From Tilletia caries (lineage: Eukaryota > Basidiomycota > Exobasidiomycetes > Tilletiales > Tilletiaceae), in contig JALUTQ010000039.1 of NCBI GenBank assembly GCA_032718865.1, forward strand, positions 124,001 to 188,000: a stretch of 64,000 nucleotides of DNA. The letters run 5' to 3'. The notes under the pieces were generated by a model that saw only the letters and a list, made by a program, of their open reading frames with translations, ran no database searches and was not told where the DNA came from. A program made the position numbers and the translations under genes. Of this stretch, positions 33,419 to 43,618 are shown in pieces. Numbering within the stretch: the stretch's first letter is position 1; the number at the start of each line of letters is the position of its first letter.

Positions 33419-36400
33419 TCTCCCACCTCGAGTACCCTGTTCTGACAATGAGGGTCGCCTAGTTGACCGTGCTGAGGCGTGTATCCTAGCTCTCCAGACC
33501 TGTAGTCGCCGGGGGTTTTATGATTCGTTATCGTACGTGTCGTAAATGAAGCGAAATGAGTGTGTGTGCGTCGACTGCTGATGCTGAAGTCGATGTGCCG
33601 AACGACGGTATGTTGATGATTGATGATTGAGCGATGAGGGGGAACCATGATAGCGCATGAGGGTGGCTCGTTGTGGATGTCAGTCCGATGGCCGTGTAAT
33701 GCAGTAATGGTGCCTGTTGCTGGCTCGGGGGTTGTCGCGCGGCGCGCCCATATGCCGATGTGTCGATGTGCCGAACCCCGACCTGCTCCCACCGTTCCTG
33801 CATGCCAACGCACTACACCACCTTGCTGATCACCGTCCACCGATAATCAGCCATATCCCACATAACCTCATCCTGCATCCATCATACACTACCGTCCTGC
33901 TCCCATGATGCCTCGCACCCTGCCATACCACCTATCCCAAGCCTGAAGCCACCAGTGCCGATGAGCCCATGTACCGTATTCCACTGACCCAAATCCAAAA
34001 ACATCCAACTTGTCGTCCTTTGTCCGGCGCTCACTGCTCGGGTGCCAGAGCACCGACTAGTCGACACCGATGGGGCCGAGCACGAGCCTGGGAGTGCGCA
34101 AGAGGGAGGAAGGATAAACAGGGTCCTGTGCTGCATGGCGTGCTGGTGGTCCTTGTTTCGCGTTTGGTGCGTGTGTCTGTGCACGGGTTCGAAGCGCTGG
34201 AGCTTCCAAGGGCATTGCACCAGTGGCCATAGATGTACTGCTCCGACGACCTGATGTATGCGTCTTGAGCGGATGTTGACCATGTGAACTTGTTGCTCGA
34301 CGTCCTGAGCGACCGAGACTTGCTGAATGGGCCGATTCTGGACGTGGTGGTGGAGCGTGAGGACTGAACGCGGGACGCGCGTTTCCTTTTGCTGTTGATG
34401 CTGCCGCCGGCGTCAATGCCGACTGCGGCCCGATCCTCCGAACCACTCGTCATCGATCGTACGGCCTATTCTTGATGCTCCCACCGCTCGCATACATCCT
34501 CATCGAGGAGATGCCACTCACACCAGCTGCTGAGACCGCCCTACAGCTCGTCCACCTAGGACTGAGCTACTGCTGTCTCGTGCCAGTCTGGTCATGCACT
34601 CCTGCCAAGCGCCAGTTTCCCAGCCCATCCGTACCACCTCTGCTCCTGCCTCCTGAGGCACGCCATTGCCGCCTCAACTGAGCATCTCCCTTCTTTCCCA
34701 TGCCCTCTCAACCATGCCATTCACTGCTCCCACCGATCCTTGTACGTCCAGCCAAGAGAAAGTCGTGCCTGGGCTGCCGCATGATTGCTCCGGACGCCGA
34801 CGACTGGTCGAGTCCCGATGAGCACGGTGGCCCGAGGAGAGAACCTTGCGTGTGGTCGTTGCAGAAGACGGTTGTCCGAGTTGTGATTGAGTTGAGACTC
34901 GAGGCCAAACAGTGGCACCAATGGCGCTCCTGCGTGGTTCGGGAAGAGGGATGCCTGTACTCCATCTGGGAGACTTCGTGCTGTGTGGTGTGATGCTGGA
35001 ACTGTGCGCTGGCTGCTGCCGTGCGTAATACCTGTCGCGGCGGCGCACGGAGAGGCTCGTGGGCCGTGTGGTGATGGTGTTGTGGTTGTTGACTTGTTGT
35101 GTTGTGTCGTTGACTCGGACCGGTTGTGAACAGCCCTATGCCGTTCCGGAGCCGAGGTCCCACTCTGCGCAGTGCGCACTACCACACCACAACTCGCACT
35201 ATCCCATACACCGCCCCAATGCCTTCCATTCTCCGCAGCCGTGCCATACTGGCTGATCAATGCGCCATGATGATGCGCTTGATTCCACGCGAAGGTTTCG
35301 CAGCTTCTCGGTTGCTGTGGACCACTTGTAATCTGTGAGCCGGCGCCGAAACGATCGGTCGCCGCTGGTGGGTGGAGCTCTGCGCACGCCATGAGTATGG
35401 TCGCTGCGCATCCCCGGGTCTCCGATGGTGCTGAGACACCGGCTGCTGCTGTCATCTGTGGACATGACTCGTTCGTGGCTGGGCAGTCTTCTTGCGCCCG
35501 ATGCTCGACGATGCCGAACCTTGATAACCCAGACGACATCGTGTCTGCGCTCTTGTGAGCTCGCTGTATGCAGCTCGACGTCGGCCTTACACGTCCGCCA
35601 TGTCTGCCGACTGCCGATTGCCGAGAGCAGGGATGCTCGCGGCTCGCTGTCTGCTGGTTGCTCCGTCGAGTAATCGAACTTGAGGCCTGAGCCCGAATGC
35701 GCCACTGATGTCCGCAGCTTGTGTTCGTCCTCCCCGCGTATGCTGCGTGAGGAGCTGCCCCGACCGCCGACGGTCCCGAGGCTGAGCGAGGAGAGAGAGG
35801 AAAGGGGAAGAAGGAATGTTGACCGCGCAAAGCAAGTCGACGGATGTCGACTCCTGCTTTCTGGTGTGGCGTGGGTGGCGGTCCTCCGAGCAATGGCTGG
35901 CTCGATCCTGAGTCGGTTCTTCAATCCTGCGGACTAGTATCCACTAGCTCCGCACGTCACCCCGTTGTGGGTGATGCTCCCGCAGCCGACCCACGCCGCG
36001 CTGCCTCTCCTGCTCGTCGTCCACCGACCACCAATACCCAAACCGATCCCCTCCTCTGCCCACAGTCGCCCAATGCCCGCATACACGTGATGATGTGTCA
36101 GGCACGCATGCCGTCGACAGGGACAGGATTCTGGGACAGAAGGAGTGTGCTTGACGCCCGAGACATGGGTAGTGACTCGGAGCGCGCGCAAAGGGAGGTA
36201 AGGCATGGTGTCAGCGTACGTCCTACAGTGTGGTGGCTCATTCTGATACTCACCGGTAGGAGGTGTCCCCATCCCGCCAAGCGGTACAAGCCGAGGCTTG
36301 GAGGCAGGGTGTGGGGACTGTGTTCCGGTCATCAACCGGACACGGTATGGCTAGTAGACCAGGGACGCCGCTCGCGCCCTGTTCGCCATCCCGGCACGAC

Positions 36401-37878
36401 GCGAAGCCGAGAGAGAGGGTGTGGTGGGTGTGGAGGAAACTGCACTGTTGTGTTGGTACATGCATGGGGAATTGCCCCGCATATATTGCGCCAATGCTAG
36501 GCTCGGCCGCGAGGCCTCACCAGACGTTCTCCTCACTCCCAATGAACTGAACCACTCGTCCATCTCTGCCGCTACCGCTGTCGCCTGAGGGAATATGCAC
36601 GCCGCCCATGCGGATGTGCTCCCTCGAACGATGCTGCTGATTGCAATCGTTCATCCTTGAGATAGCCCTGTGGGCACTTGGCCGTGGCCATGACCTTTTG
36701 GCTCCGACGGGCGTTTGTCGGATGCCACAACGCCGAACTTGCGTAGACCCGTCGATCCACGCTGGTTAGGCGCCGGGTCGACGCCAGCGATGCTACTGTG
36801 CATGCCCCCTTCACGGTCAACCCGTATCGGTGTCAGCGGCTTTTACGTCTCCGCTGCCCCACCAATCTCGTTGACATCAGCGAGGCCATATGGCCCGCGT
36901 TCCTTGCCAACCCGTCCAGCAACAACGGCGGTCCCGAGGCCGTCTTCGGTCGCCAGGTCCCGACCCAGGTGTCCTGTGTCGGTCGCCCGAGGGAGTGATG
37001 GTGGCGATCCTCTACTCCTTCCCAGACTACATGTATGATGGAACCAGGACAGGCGCGTACCAGCCGCCCTGTCCCCCGTTTGTACGACTCTTGTCGACCG
37101 AGTCGTATTGCCTGTGCCGGGCATGATCTTGTCGGCGAGGACTGCCATTCCTCGTGCGCCCACGCGCGCATCGAGAGCAGCTCGAGCCCCGGTGCCTTCT
37201 TGAAATTGATGCACGGCTCGGTGTCGCGTCGCAGAAGGTGCTTGTCGTCTTCGGTTTTGGCGGGTCTTCGACCTGTATTTCCATTCGCCAGACCGAGTGC
37301 ATCTTCTGCCTTGAAGTTGAGGTCCACCAATGTGCTGGTACCTCTCGCGTCTTCCGTGCTTGGGCTCATGTTCTTGCGCCAAGCCGAAGACCGCCAACCG
37401 GCTCCATCACGTCGCAGGAGAGCTTGCGCCGCTCCCTGTCTGCCGCAGACCGTGACCTATGAGCGGAAACCGGAATGTGTTGGAGTGTCGGAAGCTTGAG
37501 ACCTGAAGTCGTCTCTGCCTCGTTCCGCTCCCGAATGATCTCCGACCTTGCGAGCGCGCCCAACAGCATCCTTGGGTCGCCATCGGTGGATCCTTGAGTC
37601 GCCGAGCACTGCTGGTCACCGTAAACTGCTGGTGCCCTGCCTGCCGCTCGCGCGCCTTGACCTGGGATCCGAGGTGAATGGATCCCGACCTTGCCTTGCG
37701 CCGAGCCGTAGGAGCTTGCCAGTGACGGCATCGAGCTCCTCCTTGCTGCTCAGGCGCTGGACCGTAGGTCTCCGCGCGGTGCTCGCCGCCGAGACACCGC
37801 TTCCACACGTAGTGGACTCCGTCGCCGCAATCCGTCCCATTCCTCCTATGTGGTGTCCGTGGGCCATCTGCCCTGGTA
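33419..37878. other. 4.5 kb without recognisable gene
   Basis: Many overlapping ORFs occur on both strands, the longest about 390 codons on the minus strand (34721-35893). None shows a domain, a signal peptide or a credible composition. Codon-like periodicity is broken repeatedly, which suggests an old, mutated repeat such as a retroelement, but I found no reverse transcriptase, integrase or protease motif to prove it. Confidence 0.4.
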
Positions 37879-37886
37879 CCGGCCAC

Positions 37887-38683
37887 TAAGGATGGGCGCG
37901 GAGTAAGCCCCGGAGTGGGTTTCCCGGAGTTCCCCGACTAGTCGGGGCCTCACTCCGGGGGAGTACAGAGTACGGAGTGCATTTTCGAGGATTTACTCCC
38001 GCTGATTGAATTCTGCAGGAGTACGGAGCGCAAGCCTGTCATGTCCCCGGAGTACGGAGTACGGCAAGGCCTGGAGCTGATTTTTCCCCGGAGTACGGAG
38101 TGACTAGCTCGAATGCCAGACGGAGTGCGGAGTTTCGCCGAAACTCCGGGGCGCTCCGGGGCCGTCCCTTTTTCAAAATCAGGTCGCAATTTTTTTAAAA
38201 TTTCAGTCAGAAATGGTCATATTTTGCTCTGATTTTTCAAAAAAAATTTAGCAAAAATTCTTTTTCAGACTTCTTATTTGGGGTTCATATTGTGTGTTGT
38301 TGAGCTGTACGACTGCCAACGATGATTCTGTCGAACAAACACGTGGATGGAAGGGCGGCAATCAATGTAAGGGTCCCGATTTCTCAAGTTTTTGTAGGAC
38401 CTCTGCGAACGTTCCCCGGAGTACGGAGTTTCGGGGGGAGTAGTCGCGCTCCGTCACCCCGGAGTGCGGAGTGGACTTTGAAATTTATTGAAATTTAGCC
38501 GGAGTACGGAGCTGGCGCAATGAGATGGGGAGATTTTGTGCGGAGCGCGGAGTGGAGTTGGGGCGACTGCCTAAAAATGAGCGGAGTACGGAGCGCGAAA
38601 ATGCATCTGAAAATCAGCCGGAGTCAGCCGGAGTAGGGGCCCCGGAGTACGGAGCACTCCGGGGCCCTCCGCGCCCATCCTTA
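37887..38683. mobile_element. hAT-type non-autonomous element with 8-bp target duplication
   Basis: A 797-bp element bounded by TAAGGATGGGCGCGGAG and its inverse; the 17 terminal bases are perfect and similarity continues (CCCCGGAGTG). It is flanked by exact direct repeats CCGGCCAC at 37879-37886 and 38684-38691, an 8-bp duplication typical of hAT transposons. There is no ORF of note. The subterminal parts carry at least seven copies of GGAGTACGGAG, all on the plus strand, around an AT-rich core (about 38165-38390). Confidence 0.88.
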
Positions 38684-38691
38684 CCGGCCAC

Positions 38692-38948
38692 CGTATCGAA
38701 AACCTTGCTGCGCCGTTCTTGACCGAGGGCCGAAGGCTGCCGAAGCTTGAAGCTGGCCGATTTGCGCAGAGTCGCGCTACTGCTTGACTAAAGATCGGCG
38801 CGTCGGACTCTTGTAAGCGCGCAGGGTACCGACCGCGTTCCGAAGCGCACCAGCTGTCTGTAGGGGAAAGGGAAAGAGAGAAAGGATGGAACTTGACGAT
38901 ATCCTTGACAGAGTGTCGGCCCTGGAGCTCTTGTCTTGGGCTCTTGGG
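38692..38948. other. Spacer right of the hAT element
   Basis: It continues the sequence interrupted by the element; no gene is seen. Confidence 0.3.
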
Positions 38949-39220
38949 GCTCCTGTAGCTCAGTGTAGAGCTCTTGGACTCATAACCAGTTGGATATCTC
39001 CCCTGAACGGGCGAGAACGGGAAGCAGACAAGAGGTATCCGACGCCAAAGGAGAGTGTGGATTGTACCTAGAAGGGACTGAAGTACAAGCGGAATGCGAT
39101 ATGATAGACAGGATGAAAGGTGAAGCTGAGAAGCTCAGAAGGGGAAGAAAAGGTGCTCGACAGACTACGAGACTACCGGAAGAGACCACTCCACAAGTGC
39201 GTGGACCAGTGGTTTCCGAC
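38949..39220 (+). mobile_element. tRNA-Met-headed SINE-like repeat
   Basis: Positions 38949-38988 read like the 5' half of an elongator tRNA-Met: an acceptor-like 7-mer, TA, a D-arm GCTC-AGTGTA-GAGC (with box A TAGCTCAGTGTAG), then TTGGACTCATAA with the CAT anticodon. The 3' side of the anticodon stem is already degenerate (CCAG). The sequence runs directly into the 233-bp repeat shared with 33186-33418. No intact T-arm follows, so this is not a functional tRNA gene. Confidence 0.55.
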
Positions 39221-39713
39221 TTCGGGCGATCGATCGCGAAGCTCTTCTGAGTGAAGTTTGTCTCATCCAAAAGCGCTCATGCCGGATCGAACATCGACCC
39301 CCCAAAACTCGCTAACCACCCCTGCACTCCAGACCACCCAGCTCCTCAACCAGTGGACCAATTCACCTCAATACACCTGCTACGTTTTCTTCTTAGATAG
39401 TACTCCAAACTCTTTCTCTGTTCTGGCACTGCTTATTCAGGTGGATTTGGTGTGGTTGGTGTTCAAAGTCGTTGTACAATTTTTTTTCAATGAATCTCGA
39501 AATCTCAGATCGACCTCGACCTGCTCGAAGCACCATAGCTCAGCCGTTAGCAAGGAAAGTACGTCTCAAATTTGCATGGCGGGGTCGCTGTGGGCTAGGG
39601 GATACAGTCCATGTGTTTGCGGCTACTTTTGTTGTGTTGTGTGGGAGTTATGGTGACCGACCCACTCACTGTCCGACGACCCACTCACTGTCCCCCTCCT
39701 GTATCGCCGAGGC
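39221..39713. other. Spacer with short repeats at the copy B breakpoint
   Basis: No gene. Two GACCCACTCACTGTCC words (39659 and 39678) lie just left of the point where MSC2 homology starts (39714). Confidence 0.4.
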
Positions 39714-40810
39714 TTCCGCTCGTGCTGGACGCGGGCCGGATCTTGGTGTTGGATCTGGGGGAGGAGAAGGAGAAGGAGGTGCTGGATGCGTTAGCGGAGG
39801 TGAGTTGTCGACGCCTTGCTTTTGATGGCGGTGTCCTAGGGTTCATGGAGCTTTTTGCTGATGATTCGCCGAGTTCTTTGCATAGCTTGAGCATATCGAG
39901 GGTGTCGCGTCGTATTCCAACCCTCGCTTCTGGCCCAAGGATGCCGAGAGCTACATTGGCACCATTGTGAGCAGACCTAACGCTCCTACCCTTTCCTCAC
40001 GTAAAAAGGAATGCTCATTCAACCGTGCTCCTTTCTCTCTTCGCGAACTCTTCTTCTTCGAACTGCGTGCAGAGATTACAAGTCCAAACAGTCTACCTGT
40101 CCGAAACTGACGGCCCCTCGGACAAGATCACACCAGTAACCTCGCTCCTCCCCACCTCCTCCCCCGTGCACAACTTCGGAGGGCCAAACAACAAGGGAGG
40201 CGGAGACCTCGCCACCGTTGTCGAACCCGAACGACTGGTCCGGACCGTGGAGCGGCATCTGAAGTCTCATATCCACGGACTGCAGAGCGTGACGGTGCAG
40301 TTGGAGCTGAGTGCGCCGTTGCGGTCGCCTGGCGGAGCTGGTGGAGGGGGAGGGGTAGGAGCAGGGAATGGAGGTCTTAGTGCTGTGGACTTGTCGCGCT
40401 CGGATAGCGGTGGTGCCGGGTATGGACATGGGCACAGACAGTACGGCAGCGGCAACGGCAACAGCAACAGCAGCAGTCCGACGACAACGTTACTTCCGTA
40501 CCGACCTGAGTCTAAGATCTCGCTTGCGTCGCCGGCGTATGGGCCTGGTGAGGGTGCAGGTGGTGGTGGTGGGTTCTGGGGTGGTGCGGATGCTGCGAGG
40601 GCGGGGCCGCCGAGTCGGTCCGGGTCGATGATCAGTCACACGTCCGTTTCACCGACACAGAGTCGGGGTGTGGGACAGGGACTGGAGGGGAATGGGCATG
40701 CTCATGCTGATGCTGATGGGAACGAGCACAACCATGGTCATGGCCACGGTCACGAGCACAGCCACGGCCACGGCCACGGTCACGATCATTCGCATGGTCA
40801 TGCTCATTAG
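39714..40810 (+). pseudogene. MSC2 3' fragment, copy B
   Basis: Homology to the intact MSC2 starts abruptly inside exon 5 (TTCCGCTCGTGCTGG, equal to 27198 onward) and continues through both following introns to the His/Gly-rich C-terminus and TAG at 40808-40810. Identity is very high, with small differences (for example HADADGNEH in the tail and a few substitutions near 40378-40470). There is no promoter, start codon or transmembrane part, so it cannot make a transporter. Confidence 0.92.
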
Positions 40811-42075
40811 TATAATCCCACATCGTAGGACAGCCAGCCAATCTTATTTCGCTCGTAATAAAGATAATGTAGGGCGTTCACAATCCAAGTCGATCTGATC
40901 CCGCAAACGTGTTTGTCTGGCGAACACTACTGGAGAGGAGGGCGACAGAGCCAAGGAGCACAGGCCGATTAGCAGCAACGTTCTGGCTCGACTGCGATGT
41001 TAACTGCTGAGGCGTGATCGAGAAAGGCGGAAAAGGCGGGCAAGCTGGCTCGCATGAAAGAGTTGGGCAAGCTGGCGTGCATGGAAAGAGTTGGGTAAGC
41101 TGGCTCGCAGAGGCATAGATGGGTCCTCAAGATCGCGGAGCGCATCTGCCCCATGCCATACCTTCCCTGCCAGCATTTATCTCCTCCTCCTCTTGTACCG
41201 TCCTCCGAATAGATCGTTCCTATTACCGACCATGGGTGAGCAATACTGTATGTATGCAAAGATACCAGTCGCTTTGGGTTGATGGCAGCTAATAGCTATG
41301 TAACAAACAAATCGCTTTCCTGAAGTCAGAACTTGGGGAAAAAAAAACGTTCGGAACGTTCCCAAAAACGTTCTGCTCTTCACTCATCAGACAAGAGAAG
41401 TTATGTAAAGGGGGAGGGTGAGGATCAGACAGTCACCACGGGATAAAGATGATATTGCGGTGGTGGACTGTGGAGACAAAGAGCGGGAGAGAGGGAGAGA
41501 GGGAGAGAGGGAGAGAGGCAGAGAGGCAGAGAGGCAGAGAGGCAGAGAGGCAGAGAGGCAGAGAGGCAGAGAGGCAGAGAGGCAGAGAGGCAGAGAGGCA
41601 GAGAGGCAGAGAGGCAGAGAGGCAGAGAGGAAGAGCGAGGCAGGAGAACGGCGTGTATACCACCACTCTCGGAAGCAATCGGTTTGAGTAAAACAGCGGC
41701 GACGGGCCGTGCGTTTCGCCCGTGGTGCTTGATTCTTGTTCTCGACTTCAGCGAGCATGTGTTGGTCTACCCTTTGATTCGCACTTGAGTTTTCTTCGAG
41801 CGGGGTAGAGGTTCAGCTGGGCAAGGTGCGGCTGGCGAATCGAAGGCGGCGATGTCAACCTCGTAGATGGCCTTGCTTCGAGTGGTCGAGAAAGATACGA
41901 ACAGCCGGCTGTGGAACCGCAGCTCGATCCGGTGGACTCTTTTGATGAGGGCGGTGGTATTGGTCGAGGGTAGTCGAGAGTGGGAATAGGTTGATGGAGA
42001 GAATGTGTGGGCGAGTGCCAGGGACGGTGAGGTGGAGGGGGATCGTCGGCTGGCGACAGCGGCAGTGCAGGTGGG
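40811..42075 (+). repeat. Module tail, copy B
   Basis: Collinear with 28292-29460, with the same landmarks. It is longer, mainly because of the microsatellite. Confidence 0.9.
41486..41632 (+). repeat. 8-bp microsatellite (GCAGAGAG)n, copy B
   Basis: About 15 GCAGAGAG units after three or four GGGAGAGA units. It is more than twice as long as the array in copy A. Confidence 0.9.
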
Positions 42076-42129
42076 CGAGCTGACGGGCGACGGGAGCTGT
42101 CTGGGATTTGACTGGGTCGTGGCAAGGTA

Positions 42130-42352
42130 TGCTTCCATCAGTCCTGGAGATATCTTCTCCGCGAGCGCATTGATCTGTCCATAAAGCGTCGTTGTTGCGA
42201 TTCCTCATGCAGCCATCATGGCAGCTAGGGCTATTACCATCGGGCTTGCAATTGAGTCAACCATTGGTCATCCACCGGACGCAAAGGAAACCAAAGTAGG
42301 TTTCCTGCGAAGCGTTGACCTGATCTTTGTTGGCCCCATGCTGCATGCAAGC
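42130..42352 (-). pseudogene. Secreted ten-cysteine protein, dead paralogue
   Basis: One minus-strand frame retains family landmarks: ETYFGFLC (the first of the paired Cys is now Phe), CHDGCMRNRNNDA and a final CARGED. A TGA at 42257-42259 interrupts it, the FCD motif is lost, and no signal-peptide exon lies upstream. It occupies the position next to tail B where the intact paralogues sit in copies A and C. Confidence 0.82.
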
Positions 42353-43618
42353 TGGTCATAGCCCTACGACTGCTCGCTAACGGCGGCATCTCGCGCATGA
42401 TCTTGAGACCAAAGGGTGAGGTGTGCGGGATAGATAGAAGACTGTGTATCAAGAAGCTGGAGAGAGAGGACGTGAGCAGGAAGGGTGCTTCACACGCGCG
42501 CAGATTATGGTTACGCAGACGCTGTTTTGGAAAAAGGAGTATCAAGTACATACGTGGTCCATGTATGCGCCGCGTCCCACAAAGCGAATGACTTCATGAG
42601 GTCTTGTTCAGCAGTAGGAAATGCCACTCACATATCTACACTGGGAAACATCTATGCCTCTGGGACGACGGCAACGATCGTCCGCTCGTGCCGCTTCGCA
42701 GTGTCCTACGAGCAAGAGCAAGTAGTACAATGGTGGTCTAACGAGGAAAAGGGGAGGGAAGGAAGGAAGGTGTGACAATGACTCAGTAATTACACAATCA
42801 CTCATTATGTACTCATTGACTCCACAGAACTCTCTGAGATAACCCTGAGCTCGCGGGTACTGGCCCGAACGTGATTCGCATCATGGACGAGCTCGCCGCC
42901 GCTGCTGGCCGCCGTCGTCTACGGTCTCAACTTGAAGGGGCAACGGCGAGAAGAACGTCCCAACTTCGACCTCGGAGGAGGCACGATGTCTCGTTCCTCA
43001 CTGCCGTACCCATCGAGGACCGCATCTTCGAGGTCAAGGCTCAGCCAGTGGCACTCACTTACAGGTGGTGAGAACTTCGATAACCGGGTCGTGGGTCTAC
43101 GTCGTATGTATTCACCGTCCACCATCCAGCGACAAGGGCACTGCCTGGAGAACAAAGGGAGAAATGGCTGTCTGTTTATCCGACCCGGGTCCCGGATCCG
43201 CATTTGTTTCATTTGCTGTGCCTGGCAGGCGGCAGCTCGCTCGGAGTCCAAAATCTCATCCGAGTCAGGCACCACCAACTGACAGCTCCTCTATCTGGAG
43301 ACTACTGGACTTCAGATCTAGACTACCGCCACAGGCCACAGCTGCTCCCTACTCCCTCCCGAGTTCCGTAATGTACTCACATGCAAGGCACACACAGCAT
43401 ACAGGTAACAGGATACAGAAACTCCGCGAAACACGGCTGCAGACCGTTTTCTCTCAAATCCCGGATTCCAGCGCTCAGCTTCCTTCCTTCTTTCCCTCTT
43501 CAGGATGCCTGACCGAAACGCATAAAAGAAAGCCCTCGCGGGTCGCAGCTGACGATTCTTTTACCTCCTTACCTTCCTCTTTCCGTCACATCTCCTCCCC
43601 TCCCCTTCTTTCTCCGTC
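42353..43618. other. Intergenic, no gene recognised
   Basis: 1.27 kb with only short ORFs. The last 100 bp are pyrimidine-rich and lead to the ATG at 43619. Confidence 0.35.

Noticed and set aside
34721..35893. 390-codon minus-strand ORF
   Set aside because: No domain, low-complexity shifts, and ORFs of similar size in other frames of the same stretch; typical of GC-rich non-coding DNA.
38949..39020. Functional tRNA-Met gene
   Set aside because: The anticodon stem cannot pair on its 3' side and no T-arm or acceptor 3' strand follows.
33186..39220. LTR retrotransposon bounded by 233-bp direct repeats
   Set aside because: The repeats do not start TG or end CA, no primer-binding site or polypurine tract was seen, no gag-pol motif lies between, and one copy has a tRNA-like head; a SINE pair fits better.
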